A stretch of DNA of 64,000 nucleotides from NCBI GenBank assembly GCA_037954665.1, contig JBBMOL010000023.1:1426001-1490000 (forward strand), read 5' to 3'. The first letter of the stretch is position 1. Each line of letters opens with the position of its first letter. The notes under the pieces were generated by a model. It was not told where the DNA came from, did not search any database, and saw only the letters and a list, made by a program, of their open reading frames with translations. Source of the stretch: Laguncularia racemosa (Eukaryota; Streptophyta; Magnoliopsida; Myrtales; Combretaceae). Below are positions 33,791-46,915 of the stretch, one piece after another. The translations under genes were made by a program, and so were the position numbers.

Positions 33791-36336
33791 TAAACACTCA
33801 CAACCTTATCTAATTTTTCTTTTTCTTTTTTTTTTTCAACTATTCATCCAAGAACCCTTAAACATTCAATATTAGAATTTTTAGATAAATTTGAAACCCA
33901 CTTTAGGAAAGAATCAATCTTCCCTGCCTTATCTGGCATCAATTAAAATTTTTCTTAGTACATATAAAAGTATACCACACGCAAGACCCTATATCAGATG
34001 GCCATAAAAGATTATATTATCTTCCCCTGCAGGGGAAAATTCAAAATTGTCCCGCTGTTGATAAGCATGTGTGTCCTATATATTAAAGAATGCTGTGTTC
34101 CCACTAGTGAAGTTAACTTTTCAGTTTATTATATTCAAAGCTTGCAAAACAAGTGTGGTCCAATTAAAAAATGGGTGTCTGAGATTACTTGTTAAGAAGC
34201 TATTTTCAACGATTAAATACTTTTTTTTTTTTTGTAAAACTTGTAATACATAATAAAAAACATAAAGAAAAGCTTCTTTTTTTTAAAAAAAAAAAATTTG
34301 TTAACGGGATCACGTTATTTTACTATATTTATTCTTTTTGAAGGATATGTCATTATTATCCTAATGACATTACTAACCCTACTTTTAGAAAATGGGTCCT
34401 CGATCCTTGCAAAATCGAGAAGATCAATCTTTTTCTTATCACATGGACACTGCTCCACGGGGTCCAAAGAGAAAACGCGTGGGCTCCATTTCATATTCCT
34501 TAAGGGAATCTCTTTTATATTTTTAACGACTTCTTTGGGCCAAAATCGCCTTTTTATATTTTATTTTTTTTTGTTTTCAATCGGTGGATGTCCATTTTCA
34601 AGCACTTGTCATCTCCAGCTGATCATCAATATACTCATCCGTCATGTACTTTTTAGCCTTGGCTGCTGCGACGAATAGTCAATCATCCATCTATCCGTGG
34701 ATGGATGGAGCTCACTTTATATTCAATAAAGTAATTTGCTTTACTTTTATCAGATGATTGCATTATCAACTTAGATATCGGAATAATATCTTTTCGCTGA
34801 TGAAATTAACACTTTTTTCTTTTCTTTTTTTAATGGGTTGTCTCATTTAGTAGATAGAAATATTGAATTACATTCAAGAAATTTTCCTGTAAGTAAAGTA
34901 AGAAAATCATTGTTTCCTATATTTGAATTGATGAGAAGTTAAAAATAAGATAAAACTCTATAACATCAGAATCACTTTCAGTAGTTGATATATGTAATAA
35001 ATCTAAAACAAGTCCTACGTAAATGAGTTATAATATCCAGTACAAATAACATGTAGATCCTCAACGAATAAGCACAAAATGCATAAAACAAACATTATTT
35101 GAATAATTTAATGCAACAAACAAATAACAAGTTTCGGTTGAATTTATATTAATTTTGTCCTCATGGTGAACGACGATGACCGGTTCATCCTAAGCACTCG
35201 TCAAATCAAAATAATGGATTCATCCTATCCTTCCTCACCGACCATATCTAGTTATTAATACTTCCATCCACCTCCACCACTGCCTGAATTTTCTGACAGC
35301 TTCTCCTCGAATTTCCCATCTTGCTAGTAGTAGGAGACTGTTAGCTAATGACAGTTTTACTGATGGCGATCTCGACACCTGCAACTGAGCAATCACTTCA
35401 CTGCATTTTGCAATCCTTCGATTCACATGTGGTTCAACAAATCAGCAGCTGACCCATGTAACATGAGCCTCTATGACAAGCAGGACCAATTGCGATCACG
35501 GTCAGTTGTTAGTCAAATCCTATTATAATGATAACCATCAAACAAGAAGGAAATTGCTAATAGCATAATAAATGAAATTTCAGAAAGAAATTCAAATTAT
35601 GCCAAAAATGATTCAAAAGTCTAAAACAATTCATAAATGCTGAATAATACAACGATAATGATGTTGAGATAAGATATACTTAAATATGTAATATCCACAT
35701 TGAAATCTATTAATAAATTTTAAAGTAATAGATGTTTGATAACATTATTGAAGTAGAAAAAATAATTCACATAGGACCTACATTTTTCTTTTCTTTTTCC
35801 AAGTTGTAATCTAATTGTAATGAAGTTAGATCCTATGACAAAGGAATCCATAGATTGTGCCTACCCAGCCACACGTGCAGCACATCTAAAGCAAAAGCTT
35901 TGGACTTTTGATTTCGACTTCTAGCAACGTTCTCGAATGGAGGGCCAGTGAACGATGCCCTAGAGGGCACAACATGATTTAAAAAGGGAGATTAGGTAAC
36001 CTTGAAGTTGATGTGTTTCCTTTTTTTTCCTGTACAATATGGTTATACTCCTTGGAATCCACCCGCCACATCCTTATTCTGCACCCACGCTGGTAGGTTT
36101 TTTCAACTTTAACTGGTTAAACCGACAACTGAGAGTTGATATGGTGGCTTTCCAAAATTGGGATTCCAACCTCTTTACTTCTGGTATTTCTCCTTTCTTT
36201 TTATTATTTCTTTCCTATTTCTCCCCTACTCTTTAGATCCTTTGCAACTTTATAACAAGATTATATCATATCTTTCTACTAACGAAGAAGGAAAAAAGAA
36301 TTCCAATGTGGAATGCATAATTCTGTGTAGTATATA
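33791..36336. other. Spacer; no gene recognised
   Basis: It contains a perfect 16-bp palindrome at 34022-34037 and a slightly GC-richer block at 35150-35520. A minus-strand frame at 35235-35426 (63 codons) has gene-like composition but matches no family I know and lacks neighbours. The frame at 34298-34678 is hydrophobic, poor in complexity and unrecognised. I would not annotate either as a gene. Confidence 0.4.
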
Positions 36337-37950
36337 TGTAACATCCCAAAATTCGGATCGTACTATTACTAGTTACGTATTCTTATTCACAAGAATATGT
36401 TAAGATCTTGAATCTACTCTGATACATTTTGTCTTGTAATTCCTGTGTAAAGATATTCAATATATCTCATAACTTCAAAATAATAGTAATGGTAATCATC
36501 TTCTTTGTCTCTCGAGGTTTACTTAAACTAAAGTTATCTTTTAGGTTATCATCTTTTTCAACATCTGCATCTAAAAAAAAAATATTTCTTGAAGGATAAG
36601 CTAATGTCCAGTACATATAATACAAATACACATGCATGAACAAACATGAATAAGTATTATACACACATACAGTACTTAAATACAAGCAACAATTTTATGA
36701 TACAATTTATGTCCACAAGTAACAATAAGGCACTCATGACCCCCTTAATACACTTAACATATTGAACATGAATTGGTGATGTGAATTACCACTACGGCCC
36801 CACACTAATGATATACTCAAACACTTAATCTTAGTATGGGAACTGCCATTATAAGCCCTACACCCATGTATACTTAATCCTCTTAAAGCAACATTCAACC
36901 TAGATTATTTTCAAGCATGACTCCACTAGGGACAATATCACATAAGGATCATTAAGCTGCTTTCTAAGGATCTACCACTATAGGCCTCTAGGCCGAGCCA
37001 AGCATATACAACATACAACTTAAAACTTAAACCAATTATTCCAATTAAATCAAGTTCAATGCGAAACTAACTTAAACAAACACAAATCAACATATAAGTT
37101 ACACGTATCTTGAATCTTGACCTTTAAGCATTTCTGGTCTTTGACAAGCTAAACTGAAATTTATATATTATTAACAAGCTCTTCTTAGTACTTAATCCAA
37201 GATTAATATCAATTCTTAATTTTCTTAATCCTATTCATTTAAATTTTCTAAGGTCTTACTTGCTATCTAGGTCATGTGGAAATTAGCTTAATTAGAAGTT
37301 AAATAGATATATAATTAAATTACATTTTATTCAACACAGCTATGTTGAAGGTCGTGTGGCTTAATGCGAGTTGGTACACGACTGTGTTAAGAGTCTTGTA
37401 TCTTTCAATGAGTTTTGGCTTTAATACGGTTGGAACACGGCTATGTAAGTAAGCCGTGTTTCTCTCGATTCAACACGGTTGAAACACAACCGTGTTGAGA
37501 GGCCATATATCTATCAGTATAAGGTTCATAACCGTGTATCTCTTGGCAATTTCCACAAACCCTAATTTCTTCATTCCAACTCCTCCTAAACTCGATTGTC
37601 TTTATTCCTAGGCTTAACTTAATCCCTAAAACATGTATTATCTATTTAATTTACACGGGTTAGATTAAGTTATCCATTCCATGTGTAAAAATCACCAATT
37701 CACTACCTTTCTTACTTGATTTTGCTCGAAATTGTCTCTGGTTTGATAGTTTGCCTTTTTCCCTTTAGAGAGTCTATGTTGTTATTGTGAGGAAGTGAAA
37801 AAGAGAGAAATGTTAGGTCATCTAAGGTTAAATACTCCTTTTTGTGAAATGTTCAAATTGCTTCTCGATTTTTTGTAAAATCCCCATCCTTGTCCTTAGC
37901 TTTTTGTTATAATATATAATAAAAATAAAAAAGTTTCCGGTATTACGATA
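36337..37950 (+). mobile_element. Solo-LTR-like repeat, family TGTAAC-CCC, copy 1
   Basis: It starts TGTAACATCCCAAAATTCGG and ends CCGGTATTACGATA. Many plant Ty3/gypsy LTRs run TGTAACACCC to GGGTGTTACA. It shares long blocks in the same order with 58702-60560: 'ACTCATGACCCC', 'TACCACTACGGCCCC', 'GACTCCACTAGGGA', 'GGATCTACCACTATAGGCC', the 'AACACGGTTG/ACACAACCGTGTTGAGAGG' minisatellite (about 37330-37540), and an A-rich tail. There is no coding sequence. TATAT flanks are too simple to serve as a target duplication. Confidence 0.6.
37330..37540. repeat. Minisatellite of ACACGG-CCGTGT units in repeat copy 1
   Basis: About four degenerate units, each with an 'AACACGG' and a 'CCGTGTT' half followed by a 'GTATCTCTC' spacer. 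It is related in motif to the arrays at 24005 and 59765. Confidence 0.65.
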
Positions 37951-40900
37951 TACTATATGCATATATCACTATTTCTTTCTTCTTCTTTTTTTCAACACAA
38001 AATAAGAAATCTGCTCATTAAAAGCTTTTGTTTTTAATATAATATTTTTAGTTTCATTTTAACTTCAATTTACAATCTAGTGTTTGAATAATAAAAATAC
38101 AAAAAAATAATAAATATATACAATAAATATAAAACAAATACAATAATCAAATACGATAAGATATGATTTAATTCAATCTTTAAAGTGATGAGCACCTAAA
38201 GATTTTAGCCGCTAAGGTTTTTTCCTTTTCTATATATATATGTGTGTGTGTGTTTAAGGACTCAAATAATCTTTTTGTCTAGGGAAATTCACCTCATAAT
38301 TTTATTACTTTGCTTGTTATATTATGAATTTATTTTACTTAATGAAGGATCTCATGTAGTGACTAGGATAATCGAAAAAACAGCCCAAAACAAAAAAGCG
38401 AAGTGTATGAGACGTTGCAAATACATTAGAATTCATAATAAAAGGGATGGCACCATAATTATTATATGAACTTTCATTATTTTTTTTCAATTTTAAATCT
38501 AAAATTTAAAATTATTAAATATCATATCTAATTAAAATTTTATTTATCAAATTTACTATCTTTACACTTGAATTGTTTGATTAATGAACGTTTACTATGT
38601 AATCCTTTTTTTTTTTAAGATGATGAAAATAGTAAATTTAACAAATAAAAATTCAATTGGATATATATTAATTTAGCAATATCGAGTTTCAGTTATCAAA
38701 TTTAACAAGTAAAATTTTAATTATTGTACTTAACAATATCAAATTTAGAGGTAAAATTCAAACAAGTTGTAAAGTTGATGTTGATATTGATATTTTCTTT
38801 TTCCATAATGCACAACAGAAGGTGGGATAAAGTAATCTAAGAAAAGGTGCAACATTGAATATTCAAATTTATTTGGAGTCTGTTGTCGTGGAATTATGAA
38901 GCTACTAATGGAACTTATTCATCAAATCTTTCGGCCGAGAAGAAGAATCCCATTCTAGAGTACCCCAGTTTAGAAAAATAAGCATGCTGCAAGAGAGGTG
39001 GAGATAGAAATGCTTATAAATATTAGCCACATCTTGGGATCCTTTGAGGCTAGCCAATTCATAAATTCATTTCCTTTCTAGAAATAAAAGGAAAAGAATA
39101 CAAAATACGTAAATAAATGAGCATTTTACTATCATGACTAAACTAAAACAAACAATTTATATGAAAAATAGAAATGCTCGATATTTTCATCAGTTATGCG
39201 TCAATTAATTAATCATTTTAATTTTTATTTTTTTTGTTTAGAAATCTAGTTTCAACCAATATGTATAGTAATAAAACATTTCTTCTAATTCTAGTATTGG
39301 CATGTCCTATAATTAAGTCACTTTATAGTTAAAGTATCACAGCTGACTCCTAACTAGAAGTAGTCCGACAATCAAGCTTACATTATTGAAAGAACATAGT
39401 TTAGACTAGACAAATTGTTGCAATTATTTATCGCATATTATCTACACGGCAAACATATTATTCTTGGGGTCTTGACTTTGTACCCAAACCGTATGGGAAA
39501 CTACCGAGCTTCTGGCCATAAGACTATTGTTGACTCTCCCTTAATCACTGCGTGAGCCAGGCTAGGTCAGTGACATGCCGAGAGAAAGTCACCGGAGGAG
39601 TAATTCATTGCATGTAGTCTCAACACAGGCTGCCAAGGTTTTATCGTTTTAACTCTATTTTTATATCAGGATTAAATAAACTCGATTCTCCCTCCTTTGC
39701 TCTCATAACATCAAGAGCATCCTAGTCCATATAAAAATGGTTATATGTTTTAAATCATGATAAATTCATCGAATAACCCTAGAATGAATAACTCTATCAT
39801 ATCTATCGATCATTAAAAGCTTTAAATGATATTATTTTAAATTTAAAAGCTTATACATATTTGATTATGTCTTTTCATTTAACAATAATTTTTAAATAAA
39901 AGAAATAATATTATATAATAGAAGCTAGTTAGCTTTATAGATTCGAAGGTTGAAATGATCAACTGGATCCTGTAGTTGATTGGCTTGGTGATCAGGTTAG
40001 CCACTTATCTTTAATAGCTTAGATGATAGAGTTTGTCTAAGGCAAACATGTGGCTATCTAACTTGCCTTTTTGTAATTTTTCTCCATAGTTGTGATTGTA
40101 AACCTTAGATATTAAGATTTAACTCTAAATCATATTTTTACATTTAATCCAAGCTCTTGGTTAAATTCTCCTAACAACTTCATAATTAACATCTCCTATT
40201 GCATATTATTTCTTCAGTTCATAATACATAACTTATTTTTAATGAAATTCCATTCTTTTTTGTATGTTTTTTTATATTAAGTAAAATCTTCTAATTAAAA
40301 CCTTAATTTATGTTTAATCCTCAATTTATGTTTAACACCTAAAGGTGGAGTAAAAGATAAATTCTAGAACAAGTTCAATGGTAGGAGCACTTAGCTTAGC
40401 ATGAAATGAGAGAAAATCTTGATAAATGTCGTAAAGTCCTACTAGATTTACTTTATCCAAAATCTCCACCTTTGATGTAAACAACCTTGCTAGAACTCTG
40501 TTAATAACTTCATATTAATTAACATAGAGATTTACTAAATCTTACCATTTCAAGGTGATTACTCCTTTTTCTTTACTTTTGCAGAATTTTCTCCACCTTC
40601 AACATTTCTCAAAGATAAAGGTGCTAGTCTAATAAATTTTCCTTTATTATCAAGAGGATTATGATAGCAGAATAGGAGAGTCTAGATTTATTTTATATTG
40701 TATGGTTGATTCCCGACATACTATTTTTTTTTTTTGCTTTTACGAATTACGATTATGAAGAGAAGCATTAATCTCTTATTTATAAAAAAGAGATGAAGGG
40801 AAATTATCTTTATATTTAATTTATTTTTTAGGATCTTTAACATAGATATTCCAAAAAAATTTAACAAAAGATACAGTACCATATCCTTTAAATTTAAGAT

Positions 40901-40980
40901 ATGTGTATCATTTCCATTCGTTTCATCCACAGAACTTGCCCTTATCTGTTTTCATGCAGACACAATTCCCCAATTTTCAA
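37951..40980. other. AT-rich spacer, no gene recognised
   Basis: Low-complexity A/T-rich DNA. The patch 39480-39640 is GC-richer but has no recognisable coding content. A reading frame at 38242-38469 begins next to a TA/TG microsatellite and is not gene-like. Confidence 0.45.
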
Positions 40981-40990
40981 AGGACAAGAG

Positions 40991-41264
40991 CACGTGATTC
41001 TTTATCATTATTATTGTTATGTTTTAAGGTTGCCCTTCAGACTAAAATAAGAAAATGAAAGCACAAGTGAGATAGAATCCAACGGCTGAGGTTGAGTCAC
41101 ACGTTAACATCAATCAATGAAGATGCGATAACGATGTAGACCCCACACTGTTACCTTACAGTATATAGAACCATTATTTGAAATTTAAAATAATACAAAA
41201 AAGGTCGCCAGCGGTGACGTAACAACATTACGTGTCATGACGCATTCATTACGTGTATGATACT

Positions 41265-41297
<33 letters not shown>
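40991..41297 (+). promoter_or_regulatory. ACGT-element cluster (G-box/ABRE-like) with TATA and GA repeat
   Basis: A perfect G-box CACGTG (40991-40996), a TATATA (41162-41167), TGACGTAA (41215-41222), an ABRE-type TACGTGTC (41229-41236), TTACGTGT (41249-41256) and a GA microsatellite (41272-41297) lie within 310 bp. ACGT cores bind plant bZIP factors in ABA and stress responses. Downstream, an ATG at 41352 opens 14 codons before a donor-like GTAAGT at 41395, but I could not find following exons. This is a candidate promoter with an unidentified gene. Confidence 0.3.
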
Positions 41298-44200
41298 AGT
41301 AAAATGTAAAGCAGATAAACATAAGCATTGACTGAAGGAGAGTGACAGCTTGATGGTGCCTACACCGAAAGCTATGGGCTATGTGCATTCCACCGTAAGT
41401 AATTCAAATAATTACTATTATTGTTAAATAGAGAATTATAACTTTTTTTCTCAGTGTCAAAAAAAAAAAAAAACTATCTTTTAGTTTTTCTATTTTTCCA
41501 TAAACTATCAATGAAACCTTAATCCGATCTTTTGCTCTTTTATTTTATTTTTTCCCATAATTCTTCTTACACGCACACAAATAAAGACAAATGGTCATTG
41601 CCATGGGCCAATTTCTAATAGGTTTAGGAATAGAATTGGCTAACGGTTCAAACCGAGAATTGCTCATGGTTTTGTGGTGCCGCTTCCATTCAAATAAATT
41701 AAAAAGAGAGAGAGAGAGAGACAAACAAAACTGCAATTTAGATGGTTCCTTCAATAATTAAAGTATAGAAGCAAAACCAGGTAAGAGTATTTATGAATGA
41801 AAAAAAAACAATTTTGTTGGCCTTGCAATTCTAAGAAGTGTTGAAGAAACATGAAAGCTGTTTTCATTTTCGAAAAACTTTAGAATTCTATTTTTTTCCC
41901 CCTAATATATGAGATATTCGATTAACCATTCACCTATGCGAAGTAAGAGATGAGATAGATAGGCCCATTCCACACCAACGTCTCTCTTTTGGCTGGGGAT
42001 TACGAAGAATGGTAAAACAAGACTAGTATTTCATAATGCTTTCTAACCTCAGCTACAACACCATCGGTCATTTCCTTTGGAACTATCCTGTAACGTTCTT
42101 ATATTTGGCATCTTACACGGTTCAATCCACCAAAAGCCAGCATCTCTCTTAAGTGCAACCAGCGCGGTCGAATAGATTAACGGTTCACCCGGGTAAAGCA
42201 ACCAGATCGGTTTTGCAGGTTGGGACCATGGAACCGGCCAGCCATAATTGCACACACGGCATCACAACCTACAAGCTTATGGACGTGGCTACTTCTCAGT
42301 TTTTATCCAATTTGTGATGGGTCATGTCGATTCGACCATTCCAACAGGACAATTAATGCTGTTTGTTCTGACTTTGGACGGCATAGCTCAAACGTTTCAA
42401 CATACCAAACTTTCGTATACGTGGGCGTACCACGATACGTACGATTATTGAATAGGTTAAAAGTACTTAAAGGAGTACACATCGATGATTGTAACTTGAC
42501 CGGACTACGGAGTAGAAGGATTCCTATCTAGTATAGTTGTGTTTGAATTTGGCTCAATTGCTTGAGCAATGTTGACTATGATTTGGTTGAATTATTACTT
42601 TCTTAAAGTTTGAACATAAACCAGCAAATTCCTATACCGGTGCTACGAGTGCTAGAAGTTGTAAAAAGATTAAATAAATTAATCACAATATATATATATA
42701 TATATATATAAAACAAATAAATATAAGGCATAAACCCCTCTTAGATGCTTTAATATTATATTATATAAGATAAACATCCTGTTAATTGAGCTGTAATTCA
42801 AATCGGCATGGTATAGTTAATTTTTCAAATTATGATTTAATATAATATGAAATTATATTACTTTTGGTAAGATATCGATGAGAAGGTAAATTGTAATTAT
42901 TAAATAAATGATCATTCCCAGTTTCTCCAGTGATTAGAATCCTAACTAGTCTGGAGCCACAGAGCTGTAATTTGGATGCAAAATTAAACCAAATTGTAAA
43001 TCATACTGAATGAAAATTCATTTTCTTTTCATTTGTAAAGATTTGATCTGAGATGTTCTGAAAAATAAAATTAAAAAAAAAAAAGGTTTGATTTGAGATA
43101 AAATTAATGGTTCACAATTCGGTTCATGATTCAACCCAATCCATTGGATGTGCCTTAGTCTAGTATCTATTGTTGCACCTCTTTTGCCAGCAATGCAATT
43201 TTCTTCTTCGTCGTCGTCTCTTTTTCCTTTTTCTTTTTCTTTCAATCCATTTTTTTTTTCTTTACAAAGACAGATGGTTACATTACATATCCATCAAAGA
43301 TCATACAATGGACTTGGAGGTCCTGCTACATGATCAAAGATTCAGAATTAATAAGATGCACTAAAGGATTTGGAAGATTTAAATCCTGAAAGTACAAGCT
43401 CAAGTCCATTTTGCCCTGCAAGCAATTCAATCAGTATAAATATTTGCTTTTCGATTGATTAAAGACCAAGTGCGATGATTCTACATCCCTTGAGTTAATA
43501 TATTATTATTTTGTAAGAAAAAGTGTTATATAATATTAAGCAGATATCTTATCTAGTTCAAGTTGAAAAAAATATGAGTTGAATGGGGAAGCCAAAATTT
43601 CAAAGGTTATAAAAAATCAAGTAAGTGAATAAAATTAATTACTCTGCAGGCGGCATTATAAGACCATAGACGACAAAAGAAATTTTGTATCCAAGTCAAT
43701 TTACATTTTAGCATTAGACTTTAGTCAATTTTAGGAGAATCATAGAGTTGAAAATAGCATAGGAGCGACTTTGAATCATATATTTCACGAAGTGCATGTA
43801 CATGTTAATTTTTAACACGGGATATTAAATAATGAGAAAATTATCAAATTTAGTTTTTAAAATTTGACTATTGTTTTACTTTAGCCATTTACACCCTTTT
43901 TTTTTAGTTCTTAATATTTTAAAACTTTTACAATGAGTCATTTTGTTTACCCCATTCAAATTTCCTTTAAAAGTTGATATATTGAGTCATTTTGATAGGT
44001 TTATAACAATCATTTTAATAAAAAAATATTATTAAATATATTAAACTAAAAAATAAAATATAATATAATAAAAATATAAAATATAAAATTGAAAACCCTT
44101 TGAAGGTAGCCACCATAGCATGTAACTATGTGCATAATTGCTTGCCCTTTTAACCTTAGGGTGGTTAGGCTACTTCAAAAAAGTGTTAGGTTGCAATTCA

Positions 44201-45070
44201 CTTCCAACAACCAACCCATCATACTCGACCACCAAACATTGTGTTCCATATGAACCCACCATAACACTATGACCTATAGGAAAGTAATGGAACTTGTGAT
44301 ATACACATTCCATGCAACCTACATAAATTAAATGTAACTAGAGAATGAACTTTGTTTGTTGACTCACATGCACTCACTTGTAGCTCTTCACCTAAATAAC
44401 CTTGCAATAACCAAACCTTAGCACATCCCACTCACAGGATGCTTGGGATTTTTAGCGTTATGGGGGCTTAGTGGTGTGTTGGTTGTTATTAGCATGAAGG
44501 AGCTAGGTTATTTTATTGGTCATCATTTTCATGTGTGATTGGATTATTGTTGTTCATTAGTTAGGGTCTCTTAGGTTTTTGTTTTGACCCAAGTCCAATA
44601 GAAGAGCCCATCTTAAAAGATTAGTTTGACAAGTTGAAGAATCCTTTGAACACACCAATAGATGCCCCAGAACTCAGTATGTAAAATGTTGACATGGCTA
44701 GTTCTTTTTGCAAAACCAAAAGGCTAATGACCACTTGAATCTCGAGTGACTCTAGCAATGGTTGCTTGATTAGAGTTAAGGAGAACTAAGCCATCTATAT
44801 TGAGTAAAAAAAATGATACATTGAGAGGTGTGAAGTTGGCATAGTCTAAGCTTTGGTTAAAATAACAACTTAAATTTAAGTTATTATCTTTCAACATCTT
44901 TTGATATTACCTCAATATTGATGTGTTTTTATCACTTTTAATCCATCATAATCTAATAACTTCTAATACTTAATATAAAATTTGAAAATGAGAAGGGGTA
45001 ATATTATGACAAAGTTAAGAAAAGGAGATTTAGAAGGAAATAAGAAAAGTAAGTGGTGTGATGAGAAAAA
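41298..45070. other. Spacer with a GC-richer, unassigned segment
   Basis: The block 42040-42530 is clearly GC-richer than its flanks and open in several frames (minus 42049-42255, plus 42220-42531). None shows a domain I recognise, so I do not call a gene. A TA microsatellite sits at about 42689-42710. The stretch from 43840 begins like the arm of a MITE (GAAAATTATCAAATTTAG), but I found no matching right arm. Confidence 0.4.
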
Positions 45071-45074
45071 CAAA

Positions 45075-46915
45075 ATGCCAAATTTCATTTTATGTCCAAG
45101 TTTTTACTTCTAACACTTTATATACCCATGTATTTATTTATAATACTTTACATACTTGTATTTTATCTCTATTTATCACTATTAATTAATGGACACATGA
45201 TAGCTTTAGATTGATCCATAATAAAATAATATTATTATATATATTTTATTAAATTATGTAATACAAAGAAAAAAAAACTTGAAAAAAGCGAAACCTTAAA
45301 GGACATGGTTGGCTAACTAAAGCTAGGAGGGTTGACCACTACCTAATGTAAGTCATGTAACCCCCACCCCCAAAGGGTGGTGGCAAGATGCTCCTTGCTT
45401 TAGGATTGCTTACCACAATCAGATTTAACTAGTAAATTGTGATCTATCACTATAGCTAGGGTCGGGTTTGGGACAAATTTTATAAAACCCAAACCTGACC
45501 TACTACCTTGTAAAGCTATCAATGACATACTAAAAAACCCAATTTAATATTCAAAACCTATCCCATTAAGGGTACTATAAACTGATAACCCAACCTACCA
45601 ATCTATTACTATAATTTGTGCAAAACATCTTGATGTGAAATAAAAAAAAAATGTATTATCAAGACTCTTTTAATTTATTTTTACTATCCATATAAGCTTA
45701 TACTAAAAGTAAAATGATAACATCTTATATGATGGTATATTTATTTATGGAAGAACAATTGTATTAAATATAACTATTTGTAATTACAATTTCTATAAAA
45801 TAATCTCGTGAAGATATTATTGAATCACACTTGATAACTTAATATCAACGAAATGAACTTCATTAAATCATATTTGAAAGCTACTACAATAGAGAGTTCA
45901 ATACAATGTATAAACATTCATTCAAATCCTAAATTAAAAAAAAAAGGTTCAACTTATTAATCATATACTCTTACAAGTTTATGACATAATTCACCAAATT
46001 TTAAAAATCAATTGAAGTTCATCTCATTTTCTTGCTAAATATTTATTAAAATTAACTTAAATCTAACCCATCCTCTTCCTCAATTGTTTCCATACCTATA
46101 AAGAGGAAAATTTTTCCATAAAATGTATTAAAACAAATATGAAATTAGAGGATGCAGATATGATTAGAAAGTGAGAATAGTGAGACGAAACAATAGAGAT
46201 ATGACTAGAGTTTCCTAGACTATGACAAATAAATTATAAAAAAAGTTTTTTTTAGTGCAATGTGACAAGCTGATTATAATCCTTAACTTTTGAAATTTGA
46301 GTTTACAAATATAATAACCTATCATTTTTTAGCAAGTCTAATTTTTCCAACGAGTTTATTTTAAAACTTAAGACTTAACCCAAAACCTAAAACCTAATTT
46401 TGTGACACAACTGAGTTGGTAGGTGGCATAACCCACGACCTTTAAAAAAAAAAGAGAAGAAAAATAAGGAAAAACCCAAGAGGACCATAGTGGGGTTTTT
46501 CGCATAATACTTATTTTCCTTTCAATTTTAAGGGTGGTAGGTAACCACTTACATTACATTACTATGGGTAGGTTGCATTTGCATAACTCACTTATTGAAT
46601 CAAGTTATAGTTAGCTACTGGAAGGATAGGAGCACCTAACCACCACCTAGGTATTTCTTTTTATGCATTCTTTTTTGTTTTCGTACATATCTATTATACT
46701 GTTAAATTAAATATGTTTAGTTATATTATTTTATTAGATTAATAATTGTGAAACAATTAAGAGCTGATACGTATCCACTAAGTAGTAGTGATAATTAGAT
46801 ATTGAATACATTGATGCAAGGTGTTAGGAATGAAAATACAAGTATATAAAGTGTTAAGGGAAAAAAAAAGTATGTAAAGTAAAATTTATCAAAAAGAAAA
46901 TATGATGTGGGAAGA
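45075..46915. mobile_element. Long-inverted-repeat element, ~1.84 kb
   Basis: The left arm (45075-45235) and the reverse complement of the right arm (46725-46915) align over about 150 bp. They share TAACACTTTATATAC exactly, plus AAATTT-A-TTTA and 'ATTATCACTA' blocks and an 'AATAAAATAATAT' inner end. The interior is non-coding, with a GC-richer 'GGTTGACCACTACC / GGTAGGTAACCACTTA' segment. Long arms and no coding capacity suggest a non-autonomous MULE or a foldback element. I found no 9-bp target duplication. Confidence 0.5.

Noticed and set aside
34298..34678. 126-codon plus-strand frame
   Set aside because: Hydrophobic, low complexity, no family match, no supporting gene structure, in AT-rich spacer.
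35235..35426. 63-codon minus-strand frame with gene-like composition
   Set aside because: No recognisable domain, no flanking exons I could justify; left as spacer.
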